DNA from: VRUE01 sp035260485 | Lineage (GTDB): Bacteria; Actinomycetota; Thermoleophilia; Solirubrobacterales; 70-9 | DNA length: 64,000 nt | Assembly (NCBI GenBank): GCA_035260485.1 | Contig: DATFVC010000080.1 | Location: 4,089 to 68,088 of the forward strand | Direction: 5' to 3' | Shown: positions 17,673 through 25,906 of the stretch, one piece after another | Layout: the number at the start of each line of letters is the position of its first letter | Position numbering within the stretch: position 1 is the first letter of the stretch | Notes under the pieces: generated by a model | The model's database searches: none | The model's input: only the letters and a program-made list of their open reading frames with translations | Told to the model about the DNA's origin: nothing | Program-made: the position numbers and the translations under genes

Positions 17673-18482
17673 ATGGAAGCAGCCGCATCTATAGGCAGGA
17701 GGATTGCCCCCGCCAAGTCGTTCTTCGAGCAGGTGGGGGACATGATGATCCTGACCGCGCGCACGCTGGTCTCCGCGGTCCGGCCTCCCTATCCCTACGG
17801 CGAGGAGTTCATCGGCCAGTTCCTCTTTGCCCTGCAGCTCTGCTGGTTTCCACTGCTGGTCTCGACCGTCGCCTTCGGCTTCGGCGCGCCCGGACTGCAG
17901 GCGGCCAACTTCCTCACTCTGTTCGGTTCGCTGGACCGGCTCGGCGGCTTCTTCGTGCTCGCCTCGATCCGCGAGTTCGCCCCCTTCGTCACCGCGGTGG
18001 TCGTCGCCGGCGTCGCCGGCACCGCGATCACCGCCGACCTCGGTGCCCGCAAGATCCGCGAGGAGCTCGACGCCCTGCAGGTGCTCGGCGTCGACCCGAT
18101 CAAGAACCTGGTCGTGCCGCGCTTCCTGGCGCTGATGCTGATCACCGGCCTGCTCGACATCTACGCGCTGATCTTCGGCATCAGCGGCGGCATCCTCACC
18201 GAGCTCCTCTACAACCAGCCGCTCGGCGGTTTCTTCGCGACCCTCTTCACCAACGCCTCGATCACCGACCTCTGGGGCTCACTGATCAAGTGCACCCTGT
18301 TCGGGGCGATCATCTCGGTCGTCTGCTGCTACAAGGGGATGACTGCGTCCGGGGGCGCCGCCGGGGTCGGCCGCGCCGTCAACCAGGCGGTGGTGATCTC
18401 CTTCATGGGCGTCTTCGCCTTCAACTACGTCTTCACCCAGACCCTGCTGGCGACCAATCCCGACCTGCAGACGATTCGATGA
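17673..18482 (+). CDS. MlaE/YrbE-family ABC permease (first copy)
   Basis: A 269-residue permease of a Mce/Mla-type lipid transporter. The ATG at 17673 follows GGAGG by 4 bases. Hallmarks are VRPPYPYGEEFIGQ, REFAPFVTAVVVAGVAGTAITADLGARKIREELDALQVLG and MTASGGAAGVGRAVNQAVV, with about five membrane segments. It overlaps the next permease gene (ATGA). With the ATPase it would move lipids across the inner membrane. No MCE-domain binding protein lies nearby. Confidence 0.88.
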   Translation: MEAAASIGRRIAPAKSFFEQVGDMMILTARTLVSAVRPPYPYGEEFIGQFLFALQLCWFPLLVSTVAFGFGAPGLQAANFLTLFGSLDRLGGFFVLASIREFAPFVTAVVVAGVAGTAITADLGARKIREELDALQVLGVDPIKNLVVPRFLALMLITGLLDIYALIFGISGGILTELLYNQPLGGFFATLFTNASITDLWGSLIKCTLFGAIISVVCCYKGMTASGGAAGVGRAVNQAVVISFMGVFAFNYVFTQTLLATNPDLQTIR

Positions 18483-19276
18483 ACGCCTGGCTCGAAGTCC
18501 CGCGCGGCTGGCTCGATTCCTTCGGCGAGATCGCCCGCTTCGGCTCGCGCGTCGCCGGTCTCGTCTACTCGGGCCGCGTCCTGCGCTTCTTCGGCGAGAG
18601 CCTGCGCCAGGCCGGCATCCTGATTCTCGGCTCGGCCGTGATCATCTGGGGGCTCGTCTTCATCCTCGGCCTGCAATGCGGTATCGAGGGCGCCTACCTG
18701 CTGCGCGCCAACGGCGCCCCCGCCTATGCCGGCGTCTTCTCGGCCTGGTGCGACCTGCGCGAGATCATGCCCTACGCCTTCGGTTACATGCTGTCCGCCA
18801 AGGTCGGCACCGGGATCGTCGCCGAGCTCGGCGCGATGCGGATCTCCGACGAGATCGACGCGCTCGAGGTGATGGGTGTGCCTCCCGTGACCTTCCTCTG
18901 CGCGACCCGCCTCCTCGCCGCCTGGATCGCCTTCCCGTTCATGTACCTGGTCGGGATCGGGATCATGTACTTCGCCAGCTACCTGGCTGTCGTCGAACAG
19001 ATCGGCGACGTCTCCTCCGGCGGCTACCTGCTGATCTTCTGGCTGTTCCAGAACCCGCCGGACTTGATCTTCAGTCTGATCAAGGGAATGTTCATGGCGA
19101 CGGCGATCGTGATGGTCGGCTGCTACTACGGCTACACCGCCTCCGGCGGACCGGTCGGAGTGGGCACCGCGACCGCCAAGTCGATGGTCCTCAACATCGT
19201 TCTAGTTCACATCATCGGGATGCTCGGCACGCTGGTCTTCTGGGGTGCCAACCCGAGGGCGCCGATAGGAGGCTGA
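18479..19276 (+). CDS. MlaE/YrbE-family ABC permease (second copy)
   Basis: Partner permease of 265 residues, starting at the ATG at 18479 inside the previous stop. Conserved parts are LRQAGILILGSAVIIWGL, the regulatory helix KVGTGIVAELGAMRISDEIDALEVMG and YTASGGPVGVGTATAKSMV. Two unlike YrbE subunits are the rule in actinobacterial Mce systems. It is followed by the ATPase after 9 bases. Confidence 0.88.
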   Translation: MNAWLEVPRGWLDSFGEIARFGSRVAGLVYSGRVLRFFGESLRQAGILILGSAVIIWGLVFILGLQCGIEGAYLLRANGAPAYAGVFSAWCDLREIMPYAFGYMLSAKVGTGIVAELGAMRISDEIDALEVMGVPPVTFLCATRLLAAWIAFPFMYLVGIGIMYFASYLAVVEQIGDVSSGGYLLIFWLFQNPPDLIFSLIKGMFMATAIVMVGCYYGYTASGGPVGVGTATAKSMVLNIVLVHIIGMLGTLVFWGANPRAPIGG

Positions 19277-19285
19277 GTACGCTTT

Positions 19286-20245
19286 ATGGCAATGGATGAG
19301 CCGAGCCAGATCCGCGACGAGGAAGAGGGGCAGGCGCTCGCCGAGGAGGCGGCGGCCGAACCGGCTGCCGGCGGCCCCTATGTAAGCGAGGACGGGGCGA
19401 CGATGGGCCGCGACTTCGTCATCCCGGGCGTCGACCCGGCCGAGGCCGACCCCTACCGCTTCCACACCGGGCGCAAGCGCGACCACGGCAGCACCGACGC
19501 GATCGAGATCATCAACCTGGTCAAGCAGTTCGGCCGCGCTCGGATCCTCAACGGGCTAAACCTCGGCCTTCCCGAAGACCAGGTCTCGATGGTGCTGGGC
19601 CCCTCGGGCACCGGCAAGAGCGTCTTGATCAAGCACATCGTAGGACTGCTCTATCCGGACTCCGGCGACGTCCTCGTGCACGGCGAATCGATCCCCGCGA
19701 TGACCGACGATGAACTCTTCGAGGTGCGCAAAAAGTTCGGCCTGCTGTTCCAGGACGGGGCGCTGTTCGGGTCGATGAACATCTACGACAACACCGCCTT
19801 CCCGCTGCGCCAGCACACGGACAAAAGCGAGGAGGAGATCGGCGAGATCGTCAACCGCCGGCTCAAGGAGGTCGGCCTGATCGAGGCGATCTACAAGATG
19901 CCGAACGAGCTCTCGGGCGGAATGCGCAAGCGGGCCGGTTTCGCCCGGGCGCTGGTGCTGGAACCGGCGATCGTGATGTTCGACGAGCCCGATTCCGGGC
20001 TCGACCCGGTGCGCACGGCGCTGCTTTGCGAGCTGATCCGTGAGGTGCACGCCGAGAACGGCGGCTGCTACCTGGTGATCAGCCACGACCTCAACACGGC
20101 GCGGCGGATCTCCGACTTCATCGCCGTCCTCTGGAACGGCAAAATCGTCGAGTCGGGCCCCAAAGAGGAACTCTTCGACTCGGAAAACCAGTTCGTCCAC
20201 CAGTTCCTCAACGCTGACGTCACGGGTCCGCTGTCGATGGACTGA
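19286..20245 (+). CDS. ABC transporter ATPase, Mkl/MlaF type
   Basis: A 319-residue ATPase energising the two YrbE permeases. After a ~65-residue acidic N-terminal extension come Walker A (GPSGTGKSVLIKH), Q-loop LLFQDGALFGSMN, signature LSGGMRKRAGFARAL, Walker B IVMFDEPDSGLD and the switch His in VISHDL. LSGGMRKR is typical of Mce/Mla ATPases. The three genes form an operon that may continue into the MMPL gene, although a 118-base inverted repeat lies between. Confidence 0.9.
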   Translation: MAMDEPSQIRDEEEGQALAEEAAAEPAAGGPYVSEDGATMGRDFVIPGVDPAEADPYRFHTGRKRDHGSTDAIEIINLVKQFGRARILNGLNLGLPEDQVSMVLGPSGTGKSVLIKHIVGLLYPDSGDVLVHGESIPAMTDDELFEVRKKFGLLFQDGALFGSMNIYDNTAFPLRQHTDKSEEEIGEIVNRRLKEVGLIEAIYKMPNELSGGMRKRAGFARALVLEPAIVMFDEPDSGLDPVRTALLCELIREVHAENGGCYLVISHDLNTARRISDFIAVLWNGKIVESGPKEELFDSENQFVHQFLNADVTGPLSMD

Positions 20246-20247
20246 GC

Positions 20248-20365
20248 GAGGAGGCGGTCGGGTGCCCCTCCGCGCTCAACTTTTTCGGTGTTGCGCTGGT
20301 GGCCTTCCGAGATTGAATTGACGAAAAAGTACAAGCCGCGCGGAGGGGCACCCGGCCGCCTCCTC
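20248..20365. repeat. 118-bp inverted repeat (family A)
   Basis: The 28-base arms (20248-20275 and 20338-20365) pair with a single mismatch, and ACTTTTTCG pairs again inside. The arm core is GGGTGCCCCTCCGCGC. The closely similar element at 21699-21815 lies inside the next gene. It lies just after the ATPase stop and could terminate transcription. Confidence 0.75.
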
Positions 20366-20385
20366 TCGATCCATCGCGGCAGGCC

Positions 20386-22983
20386 ATGAACGCCGAGGGC
20401 GTCGGGAGCTGGCTTTCTCGCCTAGCTGGGTGGGCCGTACGGCATGCGCGGGTTGTGCTCGCGGTTGCGGTTTCCCTCGCCATCGGAGCTGCGGTGGCCG
20501 CTACGCAGCTGCCGACCGATGCCGCCACTAACACGCTGGTCGATTCGGACACGGCCAGCTACCAAGCTACGCAGCAGGTCAAGCGGGACTTCGGTGAAGA
20601 ACCGGTGGTCATTCTTGCTGAGGGGGATCTGCAGCGCCTCGTCCTGACCGCCAATCTGGGGCGTCTGCTGCGGCTCGAGGGGTGCCTCTCGGGCAAGGTG
20701 CCGAAGGGGGCGAAGCCGATCCCCGGGCCGTGTGCCGAGCTGGCCGAACAGGACCCGGTGCGCTCGGTCGTCGGCCCGGCGACCTTCCTCAACGAGGCCG
20801 TTATCCAGATCCAGCGCCAGCTCCAGCGGCTTGCGGCCACCGTCCCGCCAGACCAGTTGCGCGAACTGCTGCTCGAAGTCGCCGCGAAGTACGGGATCAC
20901 CAGCGCGCCGAGCCTCTCCAATCCCGACTTTCTGGCCGCGATCGTCTTCGACCTGCACAAGGCGCGGGGGACGCCGAAGGCCCGCCTCTCCTATCTCTTC
21001 CCGAACAACCACTCGGCGCAGATCATCCTGCGCCTGCGACCCGACCTCAGTGAGGCTGAACGCCATCAGGCCATCGAAACGATCAAGGCGATCGTTCACG
21101 ACCCAGTCGCTCGCAATGTCTGCAAGTTCAAGGGCAAGCCCGAGCGCTGTTTCCAGTTGCACGGCGGCCGCTTCGTCATCTCCGGCGTCCCCGTTGTCAT
21201 CGATGGGGTAACGCGGGCACTCAAGGACGCGCTGCTGGTGCTGCTCGGCGTGGCTGTCGTCGTCATGGCGCTCGTCCTCCTCCTGGTCTTCCGCTCCCGC
21301 TTCCGGCTCTTGCCACTGGCGATCGCCCTGGCCGCGGCGGCACTCACCTTCGGCCTCTTCGGACTGCTGGGCGGCTCGCTGACTATGGCCTCGATTGCTG
21401 TGTTGCCGATCCTTATCGGCCTCGCCGTCGATTACGCGATCCAGTTGCAGGCGCGCTATGACGAGGCAGTCGCGCTCGGTGCCAGCCCCGGCACCGACGC
21501 CGCCCGCTTAGCGGCATCCGGTGGCGGCCCAGCCATCGCCACTGCTTGCCTAGCCACCGGCGCGGGCTTTCTTGCCCTTCAACTCTCGCCAACCCCAATG
21601 GTCCGCAGTTTCGGCCTGCTCCTCGTCGTCGGCATAGCAATTGCCTTCACGCTGGCGTTCGTTGCGGGCTTTGCTGCGTTCAGTCTGCGGAAAGAGGTGG
21701 GAGCGCCGGGTCCCCCTCCGCGCGCTGGGTTTTTCGCCTTGCGGTTTGGGTCTCTCGCTGAGCGGGCCGGGCGAAAAACAGGACGCCGCGCGTCTCCGGG
21801 GGACCCGACACTCCCGCCTCTCTTGCAACGTGTTCTTGCGATCGGGCGGGCGCACCCGCAGAGGGTACTTGGAGTTGGCCTCGTTCTGGCCGTGTTGGGC
21901 TGGGGCCTCGGGACCCAGATTGAAACCCAGACCGATATCCAGGAGCTGGCGCCGCAAAGCATTGATGCGGTGCGTGAACTCAATGAGCTGCAGGACGCCA
22001 CTGGGGTCTCCGGGGAGCTTGACATCAGCGTCAGCGCTCCCGATCTGACGGACCCCTCGACGATTCGTTGGATGGCTGCCTTCAAGCGAAGGGTCTTGCG
22101 TACCGGTGGGTTCTCGGGCGCCAACCCGAGCTGCCAGGAGGCCGAAGTTTGCCCGGGACCTGCCCTCTCGGATTTCGTGACCGGAGGCGGCCTGGCGGCC
22201 ACTGACAACACGGCTCTGACCCGCAGCAGTATCCGCGCCGCGCTGAGTCAGATCCCCTCATATGACCTGCGTCAAGTGGCGACTGTCGATCCGAAGACTG
22301 GGTTGCCTGCGGGGACGGCACTGCTCGGCTTCGGTATCCGCGCTCAATCGCTGGAGGATCAACAGGCGTTGATCGATCGGGTGCGCGGGGAGATCGGGGA
22401 GCCAGGGGCCAAAGGTGGACCGCCGCCTGGGGTGAAAGTGGAGCTGGCGGGACTGCCAGTTATTGCAGCCGCTGCTGCCAGCGACCTTTCAGACAGTCGC
22501 TATCTGCTGACGCTTGCTGGATTGATCGCGGTGACGCTGGTGCTGCTGGCTGTCTACCGTTCGCTCTCACGTGCTCTGGTCCCGCTGGTGCCGATCGTGA
22601 TGGCTACGGGATGGTCGGCGCTAGTGCTCTGGCTTACGCGCGTGCCGCTCAACCCGATGTCCGCGGCGTTGGGGGCGCTGACCATCGCGATCGCTACTGA
22701 GTTCAGTGTGATCCTGGCTGCGCGCTTCCGCCAGGAGCGCCGGGCTGGACGCGAGCTTGCGGCGGCGCTGAGCGCCGCCTACACCCGTACCGGTGCCGCC
22801 GTGCTCGCTTCCGGGGTGACTGCGATTGCCGGCTTTGCTGTGCTGATCGCCAGCGATGTGGGGATGCTGCGCGATTTCGGCTTCGTCACCGTGATCGACC
22901 TCGCGGTAGCGCTGCTGGGAGTCATGGTGGCGTTGCCTGCGACGCTTGTCTTGGCGGAAGGCTGGGGGAAAGGAGTGCGATGA
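20386..22983 (+). CDS. MMPL/RND-family membrane transporter
   Basis: An 865-residue RND exporter with two repeated halves. Each half has a first membrane helix, a large outer loop, and a five-helix bundle (residues ~280-440 and ~700-860). FGLLGGSLTMASIAVLPILIGLAVDYAIQLQ carries the proton-relay Asp helix. The second half has the parallel MSAALGALTIAIATEFSVIL with Glu in place of Asp. It resembles hopanoid/lipid exporters of the HpnN/MMPL group. Residues ~438-477, in the loop joining the halves, are encoded by an inserted-looking inverted repeat. The stop overlaps the next gene. Confidence 0.85.
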   Translation: MNAEGVGSWLSRLAGWAVRHARVVLAVAVSLAIGAAVAATQLPTDAATNTLVDSDTASYQATQQVKRDFGEEPVVILAEGDLQRLVLTANLGRLLRLEGCLSGKVPKGAKPIPGPCAELAEQDPVRSVVGPATFLNEAVIQIQRQLQRLAATVPPDQLRELLLEVAAKYGITSAPSLSNPDFLAAIVFDLHKARGTPKARLSYLFPNNHSAQIILRLRPDLSEAERHQAIETIKAIVHDPVARNVCKFKGKPERCFQLHGGRFVISGVPVVIDGVTRALKDALLVLLGVAVVVMALVLLLVFRSRFRLLPLAIALAAAALTFGLFGLLGGSLTMASIAVLPILIGLAVDYAIQLQARYDEAVALGASPGTDAARLAASGGGPAIATACLATGAGFLALQLSPTPMVRSFGLLLVVGIAIAFTLAFVAGFAAFSLRKEVGAPGPPPRAGFFALRFGSLAERAGRKTGRRASPGDPTLPPLLQRVLAIGRAHPQRVLGVGLVLAVLGWGLGTQIETQTDIQELAPQSIDAVRELNELQDATGVSGELDISVSAPDLTDPSTIRWMAAFKRRVLRTGGFSGANPSCQEAEVCPGPALSDFVTGGGLAATDNTALTRSSIRAALSQIPSYDLRQVATVDPKTGLPAGTALLGFGIRAQSLEDQQALIDRVRGEIGEPGAKGGPPPGVKVELAGLPVIAAAAASDLSDSRYLLTLAGLIAVTLVLLAVYRSLSRALVPLVPIVMATGWSALVLWLTRVPLNPMSAALGALTIAIATEFSVILAARFRQERRAGRELAAALSAAYTRTGAAVLASGVTAIAGFAVLIASDVGMLRDFGFVTVIDLAVALLGVMVALPATLVLAEGWGKGVR
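21699..21815. repeat. 117-bp inverted repeat inside the MMPL gene (family A)
   Basis: Left arm 21699-21738 pairs with 21770-21815: GGGAG.GCCGGGTCCCCC and GGTTTTTCGCC match their complements with a few mismatches and a small bulge. It shares the CCCCTCCGCGC core and the TTTTTCG..TTGCG interior with the element at 20248-20365. The reading frame passes through it without a stop and yields a Pro/Gly/Arg-rich loop. Confidence 0.7.
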
Positions 22984-23633
22984 AAGACCGCTACTCGATT
23001 GTCGTCGGCCTGCTCTTCGTTGCGATCGTCGCGGTTGCCTTGCTCAACGGCGTTCCAGGTGGCGGTGACACGCTGGGGCTCGACAAGCAGCCGCCGCGGT
23101 GGCCTCTGCCCGAGTTCGCGGTCCCGGCTGCTGCGGGGCAACTGGAAGGCGACGCCAACGTCGCCCAGGACGACTGCTCTGCGGCGCGGCTGCCCTGCCC
23201 ACCCGAAGCCCGCCGCACCCCCGCCTGCCAGGTGCGCGCGCCCGGCGCGATCCGCGTCTGCGACCTTTTCGACCGGCCCTTGGTGATCTCTTTCTGGTTC
23301 AGCAAGGGCGGCAACTGCGTCGACCAACAGGATGTCGTCAGCCGCGTCTACTCGCGCTACCGTGGACGCGTGAACTTCCTCTCGGTGGACGTGCACGACG
23401 ATCGCGAAACGGTTCGCGACCTGGTCCGGCGACGAGACTGGGCGATGCCCGTCGGCTACGACCGCGACGGCGCCGTGGCCAGCCTCTACCGGGTTGGAGG
23501 CTGCCCGACCTTCGCCTACGCCTACCCAGGCGGGGTCCTGCAGAGCGCCAGCATCGGCGATCTCGACGAGGGTGAGCTGAGCGCCCGGGTCGAGCGATTG
23601 CTGCGCGCGAGCCATGCCGCGGAGGGGAATTGA
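22980..23633 (+). CDS. Membrane-anchored thioredoxin-fold protein
   Basis: A 217-residue protein overlapping the MMPL gene by ATGA. One N-terminal membrane helix (residues ~7-24) is followed by a Cys-rich segment and a thioredoxin/AhpC-like fold: RPLVISFWFSKGGNCVDQQDVV, then VNFLSVDVHDD and the cis-Pro loop VGGCPTFAYAYPGG. The redox site keeps one Cys (GGNC) instead of CxxC, with a further Cys next to the cis-Pro. It may be a non-classical thiol protein. Coupling to MMPL suggests it helps that exporter. Confidence 0.72.
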   Translation: MKDRYSIVVGLLFVAIVAVALLNGVPGGGDTLGLDKQPPRWPLPEFAVPAAAGQLEGDANVAQDDCSAARLPCPPEARRTPACQVRAPGAIRVCDLFDRPLVISFWFSKGGNCVDQQDVVSRVYSRYRGRVNFLSVDVHDDRETVRDLVRRRDWAMPVGYDRDGAVASLYRVGGCPTFAYAYPGGVLQSASIGDLDEGELSARVERLLRASHAAEGN

Positions 23634-23634
23634 G

Positions 23635-24303
23635 ATGGGGGCGGGCGCGGCCGATTCCGAGCCGGGCTGGGAGCCCTCCTCGACCCTTGGGTGGGTGGCG
23701 CCCCATGTCGCGGCTGAGTTCCCCGGCCTGGGGATCTCCTGGATCGAGATCGACGGCCGTCCCGGCCGCAGCCCCGAGCCGGTCGAGCGCCGTCTCGGCG
23801 AGACCTCCAACCGCTTCTACGGGGCGCACGCGATCCACATGCGCGAGAGGCCGATCCCCTGGGCCTATCGTGTCTTCTTCCGCCAGATCGGCCTCGACCC
23901 CGACCGCACCCGCACCCCAGTTGAGCAGCTCGCCCTGGACCGGCTCCAGGATGGTGGCTTCAAGACGCGCGGCCTGCCGGCGGACGCGCTGACGATCGCC
24001 ACGGTGGAGACCGGGATCGCGCTGCGCGCCTTCGACGCCGAGCGACTTGACGGGGCGCTCTGCATCCGCGACTCGGCGCCGGGGGAGTCGCTGGAGGGAC
24101 GGCCGGGGGAGCTCTCGCACGGGACCCTGGTGATCGCCGACGAACGTGCCCCCGCCGGTCTCCTCTTCGGCGCCACCGGCGAGGGCCGGGGGGTCGGGCG
24201 CGGCACCCGTCGCATCGCAATCGCCGCGGTCCAGGTTGATGGCGTTCCTCAGATTGCCGTCGACGAGGCGCTCTGGATGGTCGCGACAACCCTCGCCGTG
24301 TGA
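23635..24303 (+). CDS. Stand-alone B3/B4 (Phe-tRNA synthetase beta-like) domain protein
   Basis: A 222-residue protein with GGAGGGG 7 bases before the ATG at 23635. SNRFYGAHAIHMRERPIPWAYRVFFRQIGLDPDRTRTPVEQL matches free-standing B3/4 domains, which resemble the editing/recognition part of PheT. The conserved GALCIRDSAPGE and AVDEALWMVATTL end the domain. Related solo proteins may bind tRNA or edit amino acids, but this is unproven. It follows the thioredoxin-like gene by one base. Confidence 0.7.
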   Translation: MGAGAADSEPGWEPSSTLGWVAPHVAAEFPGLGISWIEIDGRPGRSPEPVERRLGETSNRFYGAHAIHMRERPIPWAYRVFFRQIGLDPDRTRTPVEQLALDRLQDGGFKTRGLPADALTIATVETGIALRAFDAERLDGALCIRDSAPGESLEGRPGELSHGTLVIADERAPAGLLFGATGEGRGVGRGTRRIAIAAVQVDGVPQIAVDEALWMVATTLAV

Positions 24304-24372
24304 CGCGCGTGGCCGCTTAACAGTCCCACTGTCTTCGGGTCTTCGGCTTGATCTACACTCGTGAGCGGGCTT

Positions 24373-24873
24373 ATGCCGGATCTGCTGGACCGAGAGATAC
24401 GCACTGCGCTTCGCGTGGATGGCGACGAGCGGCTCGCCAGGGCGGAGCTGCGGCGTCAGATCGGCCGCCTCGAAGCGCAACTCGGCTCACTCTTCGCCGA
24501 CGCCTTCCCGCGCCTGCGGATCGACGCCGGGGTCGCGGCTGTCTCGAATGAGCCGCGGGCGCTTGGCCTGGGCGACCTGGAGGCGGTCCGCGACTCGCTG
24601 GCGATGCGGATCGGCGACGCCCGGCGCCAACTGCAGGAGCGCGGCGAGCTCGAGACCCGCAACCGCGAGTTGCTGGGGCGGATGCTGACCGCGCCGGCCG
24701 AGCACAAGTGGCTACGGATCTCACGCGCCGACGTCGGTGAGCCCGGCTGCGGCCACTGGCATTCCCGCCCCCGTCTTGGCCCGCTCGGCATGCTGATGGG
24801 CTGGTGGCGGGTCAGGGTTTCCTCTGGATGCCCGTTATCCGGGCGGCTTGCGGCCGTTGAGCGAGAGAGGTAA
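24373..24873 (+). CDS. Conserved hypothetical protein with helical region
   Basis: About 166 residues. The start is uncertain: ATG 24373 (MPDLLDREIRTAL) or GTG 24361. TACACT at 24354-24359 favours the former. The N-terminal ~110 residues are charged and helical, likely a coiled coil (RRQIGRLEAQLG, RRQLQERGELETRNREL). The C-terminal GCGHWHSRPRLGPLGMLMGWWRV is a distinctive conserved motif that I associate with actinobacterial hypothetical proteins. Function not recognised. Confidence 0.6.
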   Translation: MPDLLDREIRTALRVDGDERLARAELRRQIGRLEAQLGSLFADAFPRLRIDAGVAAVSNEPRALGLGDLEAVRDSLAMRIGDARRQLQERGELETRNRELLGRMLTAPAEHKWLRISRADVGEPGCGHWHSRPRLGPLGMLMGWWRVRVSSGCPLSGRLAAVERER

Positions 24874-25267
24874 GAAAGCCCCCAGGGCCGACGAGCGACC
24901 GCCCGCGCCATGGGGGTCGTTTCCCCTTGCCGAGCTGACTGTCCTCGCCGGCATCGTCACCCTCGTCGTTGGGGTCGTGAGCAAGAGCCCGACCGCGATC
25001 GGCGTCGGCGTCGTGCTCGCCGCCCTCGGCGGCCTCGAGGTCTCGGCCCGCGAGCACTTCGCCGGCTACCGCTCGCACACGACCCTGCTCGCCGGCACCG
25101 TTTTCGTGCTGGTAACCGGCGCCCTCTTCTACCTGGCCGGGCTGATCTTGGCCATCTGTCTCGCCGCCGGCGCAGTCGCTTTCATCGCCGCCTTCCTGGC
25201 TCTGCGCCGCGCTTTCCAGAGGGCCTCCGGCGGCCTCTCCTTCAAAGCCGGCGGCCTCAGAGGCTGA
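24848..25267 (+). CDS. Small integral membrane protein
   Basis: A 139-residue protein with about four hydrophobic helices (LTVLAGIVTLVVGVV, AIGVGVVLAALGGL, LLAGTVFVLVTGALFYLAGL, LAICLAAGAVAFIAAFLAL). The TTG at 24848 overlaps the preceding gene by 26 bases; a TTG at 24857 is equally possible. No family recognised. It converges with the mIHF-like gene. Confidence 0.55.
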   Translation: MRPLSERGKKAPRADERPPAPWGSFPLAELTVLAGIVTLVVGVVSKSPTAIGVGVVLAALGGLEVSAREHFAGYRSHTTLLAGTVFVLVTGALFYLAGLILAICLAAGAVAFIAAFLALRRAFQRASGGLSFKAGGLRG

Positions 25268-25276
25268 CGGTCCTGC

Positions 25277-25636
25277 TCAGACGAGGACCGCTTCGCGTGA
25301 GCGTGGATTGAGCGCGGTGGTCAGCATCGCGCGCTGGCGGGGGGTCAGCGTGCCGAGGCGCTTGTTCTCACTGAGGGCAAGCGCTTGCAGAAGCTTGCGA
25401 GCGCGGGTGCGGCCCCAGCGGCGCTGGCTGGTCAGCAGCTCGGCCAGGGTCATGCTTTCGGTCTCCCAGGGGCATTCCCGGATCACCTCGGCGACGTCGA
25501 CCTCGCCCCGCCCAATCGATCGCTTCAGCTCCGCTCTGGCGAGCCGCACACGATTGGCGCGCGCCAAGGCCTGCATGTGCTGCGGTGTCTGGGCCGCGAT
25601 TGCGGTCGTCGAAGCAGGGGCGATCGATATTTCCAC
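25277..25636 (-). CDS. Actinobacterial integration host factor (mIHF-like) DNA-binding protein
   Basis: A 119-residue nucleoid protein. The GTG at 25636 has GGAGG 7 bases upstream, favoured over an ATG at 25759. NRVRLARAELKRSIGRGEVDVAEVI and MTLAELLTSQRRWGRTRARKLLQALALSENKRLGTLTPRQRAML match the Mycobacterium/Streptomyces IHF layout: an N-terminal helix, then a helix-two-turn-helix with the RLG.L..RQR motif. It would bend and compact DNA. The gene stands alone rather than beside gmk, its usual actinobacterial neighbour, so it may be a second copy. Confidence 0.78.
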   Translation of the reverse strand: MEISIAPASTTAIAAQTPQHMQALARANRVRLARAELKRSIGRGEVDVAEVIRECPWETESMTLAELLTSQRRWGRTRARKLLQALALSENKRLGTLTPRQRAMLTTALNPRSREAVLV

Positions 25637-25847
25637 TGAGATTCCTCCCTCTAGGGGTTGTTGACTGGCTCCTACACCGGCCGGCTCTGCCCGGCTCGGT
25701 TGAGTTGAACTGCCGCCACCGCTCCCTCCTGACCCAGAAGCGTTTGGCGAAGGGGCCAAGCTATGCGCTTGGGACGGCGAGCGTCAACCCGCAGTCAGCG
25801 AAGAGCCGACGGCCCGTTCGCTAAGAGCATCTTTTTCTCGCCGCGAT

Positions 25848-25875
25848 CCGCCTTGTCCAGAATTGGACAAGGCGG
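25848..25875. terminator. Strong hairpin downstream of the SPT-like gene
   Basis: Perfect 12-base arms CCGCCTTGTCCA and the complement enclose the loop GAAT. It lies 32 bases beyond the SPT-like stop codon and 212 bases before the mIHF-like start. It is probably a terminator for the SPT-like gene, though no T-run follows. Confidence 0.6.
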
Positions 25876-25906
25876 AAACTACCCCCGCTGGGGTATGGAT
25901 AGCCAC

